Below are positions 35,187-44,784 of a stretch of 64,000 nt of DNA, piece after piece. Positions within the stretch are counted from its first letter, which is position 1, and every line of letters starts with the position of its first letter. The stretch covers positions 4,074-68,073 of the forward strand of contig JBIIZQ010000011.1 in assembly GCA_044346175.1 (NCBI GenBank). The letters run 5' to 3'. Below the pieces are notes generated by a model. It ran no database searches, was not told where the DNA came from, and worked only from the letters and a program-made list of their open reading frames with translations. This DNA comes from JBJTUH01 sp044346175. GTDB lineage: Bacteria; Cyanobacteriota; Vampirovibrionia; Vampirovibrionales; JAJTHC01. The position numbers were made by a program, and so were the translations under genes.

Positions 35187-38100
35187 ATGATGACGCAGAC
35201 CCCTGCTGACACCCTGTTTACAGATGCTATGTTGAATGTTCCTTCTCCCAAGGCTCATCGTGCGACCTTGGATGGTTTAGGTGCTTTAGCCCTAGATTAC
35301 TTGCCTGACCTTTCAGAAATTCAGAAGCAATCTTTTGAGTGGTTTATTCGTGAGGGACTCAAAGAAGAATTGCTTTCTTTTTCCCCCATTCGTGACTACA
35401 CAGGACGTTTAGAGTTATACTTTTTGCCCGAGTATCGCTTTGATAAGCCAAAGTATACTGTGGATGATGCCCGTCTTCTTGAGACGACCTATGCAAAACA
35501 ACTGCATATTAAAATGCGTCTTGTGAATAAAGAAACGGGTGAAATTAAAGAACAAGAAGCGTATATTGGGGAAGTCCCCATGATGACCGAGCGTGGCACC
35601 TTTATTATTAACGGTGCAGAGCGTGTCATCGTGAGCCAATTGGTGCGTTCACCAGGCATCTACTTCAAGCGAGAAACGGCACCCAGTGGTAAGAGAACAT
35701 TCAATGCTACCTTGATTCCCAACCGTGGGGCTTGGTTAAAGTTTGAAACTGACCAAAATGATGTCATTTACATTAAAATCGACAAAAACAGAAAAATCCC
35801 TGCCACGACCCTTTTGAAAGCACTCGGGTTGACTTCCTTGGATATTGAAAACCAAGTTCGTCACGTTGATTTCTTGCGTAAAACGCTTGAAAAAGACCCC
35901 ACAAACACCATGGATGAGGCTTTGATTGAGGTTTATCGTAAGTTACGTCCAGGTGACCCTCCTAGTGTCAGTGGTGGAAAATCTTTACTTGAAGGTCGTT
36001 TCTTTGATGAAAAACGTTATGACCTTGGCAAAGTGGGACGCTATAAGCTCAATAAAAAGCTCGGACTCTCTATTCCTGATGAAGTTCGTACTTTGACACC
36101 TCAAGATATTCTTGCTGCAATTGATTATCTTATCAATGTGCATTATGAGGAAGGTATCATTGATGATATTGACCACTTGGGAAACCGTCGTATTCGTGCC
36201 GTGGGCGAGTTGCTGCAAAACCAATTCCGTGTGGGTTTAACCCGCTTGGAGCGTATCGTGAAGGAGCGTATGACCCTACAGGATGCGGATGCCCTTACCC
36301 CGAGTAACCTGCTGAATCCTAAGCCTCTTTTGGCCAGTATCCGTGAGTTCTTTGGTAGTTCTCAGTTGTCTCAGTTTATGGATCAAACTAACCCTCTTGC
36401 GGAATTAACGCACAAACGTCGTTTATCCTCCTTAGGGCCAGGCGGTTTGACTCGTGAGCGTGCTGGGTTTGCTGTTCGCGATATTCACCCTAGCCATTTT
36501 GGGCGTATTTGTCCTGTTGAAACGCCAGAAGGTCCTAACGCTGGTTTGATTGGTTCTTTATGTACCTTCGCCCGTGTGAACCCCTATGGTTTCCTAGAAA
36601 CGCCCTATCACGTTGTCCGTGATGGTGTGGTGACGGAAGAAATCCATTATCTTTCTGCCGATGAAGAAGACCGTTACCGTATGGCACCTGGTGATGCACG
36701 GCGGAGTCAAGACGGTACACTGATTGCGGAACAAGTACCTGTCCGTTATCGTAACGAGTTTACGGTTACTTCTCCCAAGCTGGTTGACTATGTCGGCGTT
36801 TCGCCTATTCAGATTATTTCTGTGGGAACCTCACTGATTCCTTTCTTGGAACACGATGATGCCAACCGTGCTTTGATGGGTGCAAACATGCAGCGTCAAG
36901 CGGTGCCTTTGGTTAAGACTGAGCGACCGCTTGTAGGTACAGGTTTAGAGCGTCGTGCCGCTCGAGATTCTGGGATGATGGTACTTTCCTCTGTGGCTGG
37001 TACTGTAGAGCGTGTGACGGCTTCTGAAATTGATATTCGTGAGTCTGTTTCAGGGCGTGTTTTCCGTCATAAATTGATTAAATATCTCCGCTCGAACCAA
37101 GATACCTGTATCAATCAACGGCCTGTGGTTTCCCTAGGGGATGAAGTCGAAAAGGGGTCATTATTAGCTGATGGTGCCTCAACCCAGTATGGTGAGCTTG
37201 CACTCGGTAAAAACATCCTTGCGGCTTTCATGCCATGGGAGGGTTACAACTTTGAGGATGCTGTGTTGATTAGCGAACGTTTGGTTCGTGATGATGTTTT
37301 CTCAAGTATCCACATTGAGAAGCTTGAAATCGATGCCCGTTCTACGAAACTAGGTCCTGAGGAAATTACCCGTGAAATTCCTAACGTTGGGGAAGAAGCG
37401 CTTCGTCATCTTGATGAAGAGGGGATTGTTCGCATTGGTGCACGGGTGTTTGCTGATGATATTCTCGTCGGTAAAGTGACCCCTAAGGGCGAATCTGAAC
37501 ATCCTCCAGAAGAAAAACTTCTGAGAGCTATCTTTGCTGAAAAAGCACGGGATGTGAAGGATAATTCCTTGCGTGTTCCACACGGTGAGGGTGGACGTGT
37601 TGTGGATGTTAAAGTCTTCCAACGTGAAAAAGGCGATGACCTTCCCCCCGGTGCCAACACAGTGGTACGGGTGTACATTGCACAACGTCGTAAAATTAGT
37701 GTCGGCGATAAAGTGGCAGGTCGTCACGGTAATAAAGGGATTGTCTCCAAGATTCTTCCTGTTGAAGATATGCCATTCTTGCCTGATGGTACCGCTGTCG
37801 ATATCGTCTTGAATCCGCTTGGGGTGCCTAGCCGTATGAACGTTGGGCAGACCTTTGAAACCTTACTCGGCTTAACGGCTTACTTGGATGGGAACCATTA
37901 TGAAGTACCACCTTTTGACGAAATGTACGGTGAGGAGTCTTCCCATATCGCTGTGAACAGTGCTTTGCGCAAGGCGATTGAAACCAAAGGGATTGATTGG
38001 ATTTATCCTAACGGGAAAGCCCATTTGCTGGATGGTAGAACAGGGCAACCTTTCCATAACCCCGTCGCTGTGGGTAAAATGTATATGATGAAACTTGTCC

Positions 38101-38552
38101 ACTTGGTGGATGATAAGATTCATGCACGCTCCACAGGACCCTACAGTTTGGTCACGCAGCAGCCTCTTGGTGGTAAAGCCCAGTTTGGTGGACAGCGTTT
38201 AGGAGAAATGGAAGTGTGGGCTCTTGAAGCTTACGGTGCCTCCTATACCTTGCAAGAGTTACTCACATTGAAATCTGATGATGTGGTGGGTCGTTCTCGG
38301 GCTTATGAAGCGATTGTTAAGGGTGACAATCTTAACCGTCCTGGTATTCCAGAGTCCTTCAAAGTTCTTGTACGTGAGCTACAAAGTATTGGGCTTGACA
38401 TTACCGTGAAGAAGTACATGTCCGAAGGTGAACCTCAAGAGGTTGATTTGATGGCGGATGACCCTTCCGTAAATCGGAATCGTCGTCGTCCCTCGATGAC
38501 CTCGGTTGCTGATGATGACCTTTTAGGTAGCTTCTTTGCACTTGGTAGTTAG
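35187..38552 (+). CDS. rpoB: DNA-directed RNA polymerase subunit beta
   Basis: A 1121-residue beta subunit from ATG 35187 (GAGG five bases upstream; ATG 35190 also possible). Recognisable blocks are the fork/rifampicin region (SSQLSQFMDQTNPLAELTHKRR), the GPNAGLIGSL turn, the DDANRALMGANMQRQAVPL segment, and the C-terminal KPGQRFGEMEVWALEAYGA-like clamp (GGQRLGEMEVWALEAYGA). It is close in length to cyanobacterial beta, without the large insertions of E. coli. A hairpin follows before rpoC1. Confidence 0.98.
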   Translation: MMTQTPADTLFTDAMLNVPSPKAHRATLDGLGALALDYLPDLSEIQKQSFEWFIREGLKEELLSFSPIRDYTGRLELYFLPEYRFDKPKYTVDDARLLETTYAKQLHIKMRLVNKETGEIKEQEAYIGEVPMMTERGTFIINGAERVIVSQLVRSPGIYFKRETAPSGKRTFNATLIPNRGAWLKFETDQNDVIYIKIDKNRKIPATTLLKALGLTSLDIENQVRHVDFLRKTLEKDPTNTMDEALIEVYRKLRPGDPPSVSGGKSLLEGRFFDEKRYDLGKVGRYKLNKKLGLSIPDEVRTLTPQDILAAIDYLINVHYEEGIIDDIDHLGNRRIRAVGELLQNQFRVGLTRLERIVKERMTLQDADALTPSNLLNPKPLLASIREFFGSSQLSQFMDQTNPLAELTHKRRLSSLGPGGLTRERAGFAVRDIHPSHFGRICPVETPEGPNAGLIGSLCTFARVNPYGFLETPYHVVRDGVVTEEIHYLSADEEDRYRMAPGDARRSQDGTLIAEQVPVRYRNEFTVTSPKLVDYVGVSPIQIISVGTSLIPFLEHDDANRALMGANMQRQAVPLVKTERPLVGTGLERRAARDSGMMVLSSVAGTVERVTASEIDIRESVSGRVFRHKLIKYLRSNQDTCINQRPVVSLGDEVEKGSLLADGASTQYGELALGKNILAAFMPWEGYNFEDAVLISERLVRDDVFSSIHIEKLEIDARSTKLGPEEITREIPNVGEEALRHLDEEGIVRIGARVFADDILVGKVTPKGESEHPPEEKLLRAIFAEKARDVKDNSLRVPHGEGGRVVDVKVFQREKGDDLPPGANTVVRVYIAQRRKISVGDKVAGRHGNKGIVSKILPVEDMPFLPDGTAVDIVLNPLGVPSRMNVGQTFETLLGLTAYLDGNHYEVPPFDEMYGEESSHIAVNSALRKAIETKGIDWIYPNGKAHLLDGRTGQPFHNPVAVGKMYMMKLVHLVDDKIHARSTGPYSLVTQQPLGGKAQFGGQRLGEMEVWALEAYGASYTLQELLTLKSDDVVGRSRAYEAIVKGDNLNRPGIPESFKVLVRELQSIGLDITVKKYMSEGEPQEVDLMADDPSVNRNRRRPSMTSVADDDLLGSFFALGS

Positions 38553-38564
38553 TCTGCTTTGCGG

Positions 38565-38607
38565 AAGGTGGGTTTAGAGCATCATAGATGTCTCTCAACC
38601 CCCTTCT
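38565..38607 (+). terminator. Hairpin between rpoB and rpoC1
   Basis: GAAGGTGGGTTTAGAG pairs imperfectly with CTCTCAACCCCCTTC just after the rpoB stop. There is no T tract; it may be a processing site within the operon. Confidence 0.4.
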
Positions 38608-38703
38608 TCAAACCTTCATGCTTCCAATAGTTTTCTTTTAAACTGTATAACACGTTCGCCTTTTTATTGATTTGCCCTCTGATTCTAGGAGGAAACCTCT
38701 TTT

Positions 38704-40422
38704 ATGACGACCCCTACTACTATTGACCAATTTGATTTTATCCAGATCGGAATTGCTTCTCCTGAACGCATTTTGAGCTGGTCTTTCGGGGAAGTGTTAA
38801 AACCCGAAACCATTAACTATCGTACCCTCAAGCCTGAGCGGGATGGTTTGTTTTGTGAGCGTATTTTTGGCCCCACCAAAGACTGGGAATGTTACTGCGG
38901 TAAGTATAAACGTGTCCGCCATAAGGGGATTATTTGTGAGCGTTGTGGCGTTGAAGTCACACACAGCAAAGTGCGTCGCCATCGTATGGGACACATTCAG
39001 CTAGCCGTTCCCGTGGCACATATTTGGTTTTTAAAAGGGATTCCAAGCTACTTGGGGCTTATTTTAGATACGCCTCTTAAAGAGCTTGAAAAAATCATTT
39101 ACTTTAACGAGTATGTGATTCTTGACCCTGGGAATACCGATTTGAAATATGGTCAATTACTGACCGAAGATGAGTATGACCGTGTTTTAGAGATGCACGA
39201 AGAAGCTCAATTTGAAGTGGGTATTGGTGCCGAAGCTGTCAAAAGAATGCTTGCCAATATTGATATGACGCAACTCTGTGAAGAACTGCGTCAAGAGGTT
39301 GCAAACACCACAGGCACCAGTCCCAAACGTGCGAAATTGATGAAGCGTTTACGTCTGGTTGAGTCGATGCTTACGGCTAAAACGAATCCTGAATGGATGA
39401 TTATGGACGTGCTGCCTGTCACACCTCCTGACCTTCGTCCGATGGTGCAGTTGGACGGTGGACGTTTTGCCACCAGTGACCTTAACGACCTTTACCGTCG
39501 TGTGATTAACCGGAACAATCGTTTAGCCCGTCTTCTTGAAATGGGTGCCCCTGAAATTATCGTGCGTAACGAAAAGCGCATGTTGCAGGAAGCCGTCGAT
39601 GCTCTGATTGATAATGGCCGTCGTGGTCGGACTGTGGTAGGTCCTAACAACCGTCCTCTTAAGTCTTTATCGAATATCATTGAGGGGAAACAAGGGCGTT
39701 TTCGTCAAAACCTTTTGGGGAAGCGTGTTGATTACTCTGGTCGTTCCGTTATTGTGGTTGGGCCTCGTCTCAAGCTCCATCAGTGCGGTTTACCTAAGGA
39801 AATGGCGATTGAACTCTTTAAGCCTTTCGTTATCAATAAGCTCATTGAGCGTGGTGAATGCCAGAATATCAAGTCTGCCAAAAAGAAAATTGAGCGTGCT
39901 GAAACAGTCGTTTGGGATGTCTTAGAAGAAGTGATTAAGGGTCACCCCGTATTGCTTAACCGTGCACCAACGCTTCACCGTCTTGGGATTCAAGCCTTTG
40001 AGCCTGTGTTGGTTGAAGGGCGTGCCATTCAGCTCCATCCTCTGGTCTGTTCCGCTTTTAACGCTGACTTTGATGGTGACCAAATGGCGGTTCACGTCCC
40101 CTTGTCGCTTGAAGCACAAACAGAAGCACGTATGTTGATGATGGCTTCTAATAACATTCTGTTACCTGCGACGGGTAAGCCTGTCATTACACCTACGCAG
40201 GATATGGTTTTGGGGATTTATTACCTCACCATTGATAATCCTCGTGCGACGAAGGGTTCTGGCATGCGGTTTTACAGCTTTGAAGATGCCCTTTCTGCAC
40301 ATGAGGCAGGTGTGATTGATATTCATTCCAAAATCCATGTCCGCCAAGAAGATGGCAATATGATTGAAACCACGCCTGGACGTATTATTTTGAATAAAAC
40401 GATTCGTCAGGTTCTTGGGTAA
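38704..40422 (+). CDS. rpoC1: RNA polymerase subunit beta-prime, N-terminal half (RpoC1/gamma)
   Basis: 572 residues covering the N-terminal part of beta-prime. The zinc ribbon is C63, C65, C78 and C81, the lid/rudder region is about 310-345, and the catalytic magnesium loop NADFDGDQM is at 453-461. The protein ends soon after the active-site domain, where bacterial RpoC would continue into the funnel. The gene ends in a true TAA and the rest is encoded by the next gene, so this is the gene split known from Cyanobacteria and their non-photosynthetic sisters, not a frameshift: 154 bp with a hairpin separate the two genes, and rpoC2 has its own start. A strong AGGAGG precedes the ATG. Confidence 0.97.
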   Translation: MTTPTTIDQFDFIQIGIASPERILSWSFGEVLKPETINYRTLKPERDGLFCERIFGPTKDWECYCGKYKRVRHKGIICERCGVEVTHSKVRRHRMGHIQLAVPVAHIWFLKGIPSYLGLILDTPLKELEKIIYFNEYVILDPGNTDLKYGQLLTEDEYDRVLEMHEEAQFEVGIGAEAVKRMLANIDMTQLCEELRQEVANTTGTSPKRAKLMKRLRLVESMLTAKTNPEWMIMDVLPVTPPDLRPMVQLDGGRFATSDLNDLYRRVINRNNRLARLLEMGAPEIIVRNEKRMLQEAVDALIDNGRRGRTVVGPNNRPLKSLSNIIEGKQGRFRQNLLGKRVDYSGRSVIVVGPRLKLHQCGLPKEMAIELFKPFVINKLIERGECQNIKSAKKKIERAETVVWDVLEEVIKGHPVLLNRAPTLHRLGIQAFEPVLVEGRAIQLHPLVCSAFNADFDGDQMAVHVPLSLEAQTEARMLMMASNNILLPATGKPVITPTQDMVLGIYYLTIDNPRATKGSGMRFYSFEDALSAHEAGVIDIHSKIHVRQEDGNMIETTPGRIILNKTIRQVLG

Positions 40423-40439
40423 TGCCCGAGTGATACGTT

Positions 40440-40474
40440 GAAGGATTTATAGGGTCTCCTCTTATAAGTCCTTC
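40440..40474 (+). terminator. Hairpin in the rpoC1-rpoC2 gap
   Basis: GAAGGATTTATA pairs with TATAAGTCCTTC (12 bp with one G-U pair) starting 18 bp after the rpoC1 stop. The following sequence is moderately T-rich. It could tune rpoC2 relative to rpoC1. Confidence 0.45.
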
Positions 40475-40576
40475 TCGTTGCTTCTCTTGTCTTCTTCTTG
40501 CGACTCAAAGTGTACTTCATAGTACCAAGCTGTTCGCTTTTGTATTCACGTTCTTGAAAGAAAGCATCCGACCTTT

Positions 40577-43500
40577 ATGATGAGTTCTCCTTATACCCAA
40601 GATGCCTTTATCGCTTCGGCATCGGTTACTAATAAACCTTCTTTTGAGTACATTAACGAAAACCTTAATAAAAAGGGACTTGAAAAGCTCCTTCTCAAAG
40701 TCTATGAGACCTTAGGAACTGCTAAAACCGCTCAACTTGCAAACGCATTGAAAGACTTAGGGTTTCGTTATGCTACTTTGGCAGGGGTGACGATTTCTAT
40801 TGAAGACCTTGAAGTGCCTGAGGCTAAAAAAGGTCTTTTAGAGCGTGCTGAAAAAGAAATTGAAGTTGCAAGTAAACGCTACCAACAAGGTGAAATAACC
40901 GAAGTAGAACGTTATACCAAGGTTATTGATACTTGGAGTGAGACTACGGTTAAGCTCACAGAAGAGGTTGTGAAGTCTTTTGACCGACTGAATCCTATTT
41001 ATATGATGGCGTTTTCTGGGGCGAGAGGGAACCTCTCCCAAGTACGTCAGCTGGTTGGGATGCGTGGTTTGATGGCTGACTCTCAGGGGCAGATTATCGA
41101 CATTCCTATTAAAACCAATTTCCGTGAGGGCTTGAGTGTTACGGAATACATTATTTCCAGTTACGGTGCAAGAAAAGGGTTGGTTGATACGGCACTTAAA
41201 ACGGCTGACTCTGGGTACCTAACACGTCGTTTAGTAGACGTTGCGCAAGATGTTATTATCACTCAAGATGATTGTGGTACCCATAAAGGGGTCTATCTTG
41301 AAGGTATTACGGAAGGTGACACCCAAGTGGTGAAACTTCAAGACCGTATTGTGAGCCGCACCTTGCAAGAAGATATTAAGGATGCCGAGGGGCAGGTGGT
41401 GTATGCTCGGGGTGAAGTCATTTCTTTAACCATGGCTCAAAAAATTGCGAGCTTGGGTTACACCCGTGTCTTTGTGCGCTCTGGCTTGACATGTGAATCT
41501 CAGTTTGGGATTTGCCAAAAGTGTTACGGTTGGTCTTTGACCACAAATCGTATTGTAGACATGGGTGAAGCCATTGGTATTATGGCTGCACAGTCTATCG
41601 GGGAACCTGGTACTCAGCTCACCATGCGTACCTTCCACACAGGGGGCGTATTCTCAGGTGGTACGCTACGTCAGCGTATTACGGCAGATGTCGCAGGAAC
41701 CATTGTGGGTGAAATGCCACCTTTACGTGAAATTCGTACCCGTCATGGGGATGTTGTTATGACAACGACCCGTGATGCGTTTGTTAAAATTAAACCCGAC
41801 AACGGTAAAAAAGAAATTGAAGTGTCGATTCCTTTTAACACCGTGTTACATTTTAGTGCCATTGGTGAAAAAGTAGAAAAAGACCAGCTCTTAGGTGAGT
41901 ATGAACTAGGGAGTCGTGATGCGGGACGTTTGACAGAACGTGCCACGAAAGATATTTCTACCGATGTGCCTGGGTTACTCTCTTATGAGGGCTTTGAAGT
42001 GGATGAGAAACGTGACCGTCAGGGCAACATTTCTCGTACAGCCACCCGTTCAGGTACTATTTGGGCGTTAAGTGGCGATGTTTACACCTTGCCTGCTTCT
42101 TCCCAGCTTACAGTGGACGATGGTCAATGGGTGATGGAGGGTAATACCCTTGCTGAAACCCTCATTACCACTGAGTTTGGTGGTGAAGTACGTCTTCCTG
42201 AAAATCTTGAAACAAAAACCCTCACTGTGGATGGTGAATCACAAGCGGTGATTACCCAAGGTAAAGAACTCACTGTGGTGATTGCAGCCATTGAGCCTTC
42301 AAATGCCGTGTTCCAGCAAACCAAGAAAGAAATTCTCTGGAAAGTTGACACTGCTGAGGGGCAACCTGAAGAAACTTATGTGATTAAGACCCCCCATGGT
42401 AGTGTGATTGAGAACGGCACCCCGATTGCTGAATTGATTGACAACACGGCTGAGGTTCCTTGCAGTGGTGAAATCCGCTATCATGACGTTGATATTTCTG
42501 AGCATGAAGAACTTCTTTCACCCAGTGTGGTGTACTTTATTCCAGAAGAAATTCATACGATTAGTAAGTCTTCTTCCTTGAAGTCGCCAGGCTTAAAGCA
42601 CGGGGAGTTTGTGAAAGCCCATACGGAGCTTGTGCCAGGTATTATGAGTCATAATGAGGGCTTACTAGAAATCGTTGAAGATGGTGAAATTATCCATGAA
42701 ATGATTATACGCCCTGGTGAGTTGCACCGTGTCACGGAAGTTTCAGGTTTGAAAGTGGAAGATGGTCAAATCATCGAAGCGGGTACTGAAGTGGCACCTG
42801 GTCTTGTCACCAAGGAACGCCATATGGTGAGCTTGTTCTATCCTCAAGTGGCTTCCGTCCATGCCTCAGGTGATGATGAAGACCTTGGCGATGATATGGA
42901 AGATGGTTTGTTTGGTGATGACGATTTCTTTGGTGAAGAAATTGATGCGACACCTGTAGAAGCCGCTTATGTTGATGTCTTGTTGCGTCCTGTATACGAA
43001 TATGATATTGCCCCACATCAGGCTCAAATTACTTTTACAGGACCTGAAGAACAAGACATCACCCTCAAAGCAGTGACGAAACTCCAGTATGCTGACCGTG
43101 AAAAAGTCCGCCATTTAGAAGGTGGTTCTTTACTTAAAACGCAGCTGGTACTCTCTATGGAAGGTCAGCTTTCCCGCCTTAAAGGTGCTGTAGAAGTGTA
43201 TCAAACTGCTGATGAAGTTCAAACGTTGCGTCTGGTTGTGCTTGAAAACCTCATGATTCGTAGAGACCTAGGGGGCGAACAAGGGCATAAAATGAATGCC
43301 GCCTTGCAGACACTCCTCATGGTGAAGCATGGCGATATCATTGAAAAGAAAACCCCCGTGGTTAAAACCCGTGTTTTGGCGAAAAAGGGTGGTCAAATTG
43401 CGCTCGGACATGTCGAGGAAGGTAATGATATTAGCCGTCTTCTTGTCATCTCAAAAGACCACTTTGAATCGCTGGTACTCCCCAAAACGGAGAAGCCACT

Positions 43501-44695
43501 ATTACAAGCTGGGGATTATGTCCGTTTGGGTATGTCTCTTTCTGAAACAGTGGTCTCACAGTTTTCTGGTCGGGTAAGCCATTGGGATGAAGAAGCCCAT
43601 GCCCTCGTTTTACACAAGGGTCGTCCTTACTTGATTAGTCCTGGGACGATGCTTCCTGTGGAAGACCAAACCGTGACCCAGCAAGGCGACCACATTGCCA
43701 CCCTGATTTACGAACGTCAGAAAACAGGGGATATTGTTCAGGGTCTTCCTAAGGTTGAAGAACTCTTGGAAGGTCGTCGTCCTAAAGAACGTGCCTTTAT
43801 TGCCAGTTATGAAGCCACAGCAGAGGTTCAACGTGACGAAGAAGGTGTGCGTCTCTTCTTAATCAGCGATGAGCGTGGTCGTGAAGAGGTCGTTGTGCCT
43901 CTTGGTGCGAACGTGCTTGTGGAAACGGGTGAACGTGTGGCTGTGGGGCAACGTATTACGGATGGTTCTTTGGATCCGCATGATATTCTTGAGGTGCTTG
44001 GTATTGAAGCGGTTCGTACCTTCCTTGTGGATGAAGTACAGCGCGTATACCGCTCTCAAGGCGTTGATATTGCCGATAAGCACATTGAAATTATCGTGCG
44101 TCAGATGACTCGTAAAATCGTGGTGGATGATGGCGGTGATACCCTACTCCTTCCAGGTGAAATGATTGACCACAAACTCTTTGAAGAAGCCGTGCGTAAA
44201 GCTGAGGCTTTGAATCAGCAGTTGCCTGTCTGTCATCCTGTATTGCTCGGTATTACTAAAGCCAGCTTGAATACAGAGAGCTTTATCTCCGCCGCAAGTT
44301 TCCAAGAAACCACTCGTGTACTGACTGAAGCTGCGGTTGAAGGTAAAAAAGACATCCTTCGTGGCTTAAAGGAAAACGTGATTATCGGACGTTTGATTCC
44401 AGCAGGAACAGGTTTCCCTGCATTCAAAACTGACCGAGATGAAGTCCATGAAGATGACCACTTTGGTAGCCGTAGTGGGGCTCGTAAACCCTCTGCGATT
44501 CTTGAAGAAATCGAAAGTATGTTTGGAGCACCTCAAATTACCGAGGAAACCATGGCTGCTTTTGATGGTGAAGAAGCTCAGGAAGCTTTGGCTGGTTTGT
44601 CTGTCATGACGCAAGAGGAAATCACTCGAGATGTAGACAGTTTCGGTGAAATCTTCACCTCGTCAGATGACCAAGACCAAGATGATTTGGGATAA
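40577..44695 (+). CDS. rpoC2: RNA polymerase subunit beta-prime, C-terminal half (RpoC2) with very large SI3-type insertion
   Basis: 1372 residues covering the second half of beta-prime. The bridge-helix segment FSGARGNLSQVRQLVGMRGL lies at about 146-165, the second zinc site is C233 together with C306/C313/C316, and the trigger-loop motif GEPGTQLTMRTFHTGG is at 342-357. The sequence then departs from RpoC for about 670 residues before rejoining at DIVQGLPKVEELLEGRRPKE (about 1050-1070) and continuing to VIIGRLIPAGTGF. This insertion is at the SI3 site and is of cyanobacterial size. It consists of repeated beta-barrel-like (SBHM) units and includes a very acidic loop (about residues 767-795). 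The C-terminal tail is acidic. A perfect 11-bp terminator follows. Confidence 0.97.
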   Translation: MMSSPYTQDAFIASASVTNKPSFEYINENLNKKGLEKLLLKVYETLGTAKTAQLANALKDLGFRYATLAGVTISIEDLEVPEAKKGLLERAEKEIEVASKRYQQGEITEVERYTKVIDTWSETTVKLTEEVVKSFDRLNPIYMMAFSGARGNLSQVRQLVGMRGLMADSQGQIIDIPIKTNFREGLSVTEYIISSYGARKGLVDTALKTADSGYLTRRLVDVAQDVIITQDDCGTHKGVYLEGITEGDTQVVKLQDRIVSRTLQEDIKDAEGQVVYARGEVISLTMAQKIASLGYTRVFVRSGLTCESQFGICQKCYGWSLTTNRIVDMGEAIGIMAAQSIGEPGTQLTMRTFHTGGVFSGGTLRQRITADVAGTIVGEMPPLREIRTRHGDVVMTTTRDAFVKIKPDNGKKEIEVSIPFNTVLHFSAIGEKVEKDQLLGEYELGSRDAGRLTERATKDISTDVPGLLSYEGFEVDEKRDRQGNISRTATRSGTIWALSGDVYTLPASSQLTVDDGQWVMEGNTLAETLITTEFGGEVRLPENLETKTLTVDGESQAVITQGKELTVVIAAIEPSNAVFQQTKKEILWKVDTAEGQPEETYVIKTPHGSVIENGTPIAELIDNTAEVPCSGEIRYHDVDISEHEELLSPSVVYFIPEEIHTISKSSSLKSPGLKHGEFVKAHTELVPGIMSHNEGLLEIVEDGEIIHEMIIRPGELHRVTEVSGLKVEDGQIIEAGTEVAPGLVTKERHMVSLFYPQVASVHASGDDEDLGDDMEDGLFGDDDFFGEEIDATPVEAAYVDVLLRPVYEYDIAPHQAQITFTGPEEQDITLKAVTKLQYADREKVRHLEGGSLLKTQLVLSMEGQLSRLKGAVEVYQTADEVQTLRLVVLENLMIRRDLGGEQGHKMNAALQTLLMVKHGDIIEKKTPVVKTRVLAKKGGQIALGHVEEGNDISRLLVISKDHFESLVLPKTEKPLLQAGDYVRLGMSLSETVVSQFSGRVSHWDEEAHALVLHKGRPYLISPGTMLPVEDQTVTQQGDHIATLIYERQKTGDIVQGLPKVEELLEGRRPKERAFIASYEATAEVQRDEEGVRLFLISDERGREEVVVPLGANVLVETGERVAVGQRITDGSLDPHDILEVLGIEAVRTFLVDEVQRVYRSQGVDIADKHIEIIVRQMTRKIVVDDGGDTLLLPGEMIDHKLFEEAVRKAEALNQQLPVCHPVLLGITKASLNTESFISAASFQETTRVLTEAAVEGKKDILRGLKENVIIGRLIPAGTGFPAFKTDRDEVHEDDHFGSRSGARKPSAILEEIESMFGAPQITEETMAAFDGEEAQEALAGLSVMTQEEITRDVDSFGEIFTSSDDQDQDDLG

Positions 44696-44718
44696 TTAAG
44701 CACTCGTTTTATCTTTTT

Positions 44719-44758
44719 CATCAAGAGGGGGACTCTATTTTGGGTTTCCCTCTTGATG
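44719..44758 (+). terminator. Intrinsic terminator after rpoC2
   Basis: Eleven-bp perfect stem CATCAAGAGGG / CCCTCTTGATG with an 18-base loop and TTTCTT after it. It ends the rpo operon and overlaps the TTG at 44740, which argues against that codon being the waaA start. Confidence 0.75.
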
Positions 44759-44784
44759 TTTCTTGTGGGGTAAGAAGGTATGTC

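Noticed and set aside
37573..37812. A plus-strand open frame within rpoB in another phase.
   Set aside because: It is entirely nested in rpoB with no ribosome-binding site or recognisable sequence.
38689..38703. The gap between rpoC1 and rpoC2 as a frameshifted single rpoC.
   Set aside because: rpoC1 ends in a clean stop, a 154-bp non-coding gap with a hairpin follows, and rpoC2 begins with its own ATG ATG; the split is a known lineage trait.
36535..44614. Open frames on the minus strand opposite rpoB, rpoC1 and rpoC2.
   Set aside because: They lack family similarity and lie fully within strongly conserved plus-strand genes, so they are shadow frames.
44740..44784. TTG at 44740 as the start of the Kdo transferase.
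   Set aside because: It lies within the rpoC2 terminator hairpin and has no ribosome-binding site, whereas ATG 44785 has AAGAAGG at good spacing.
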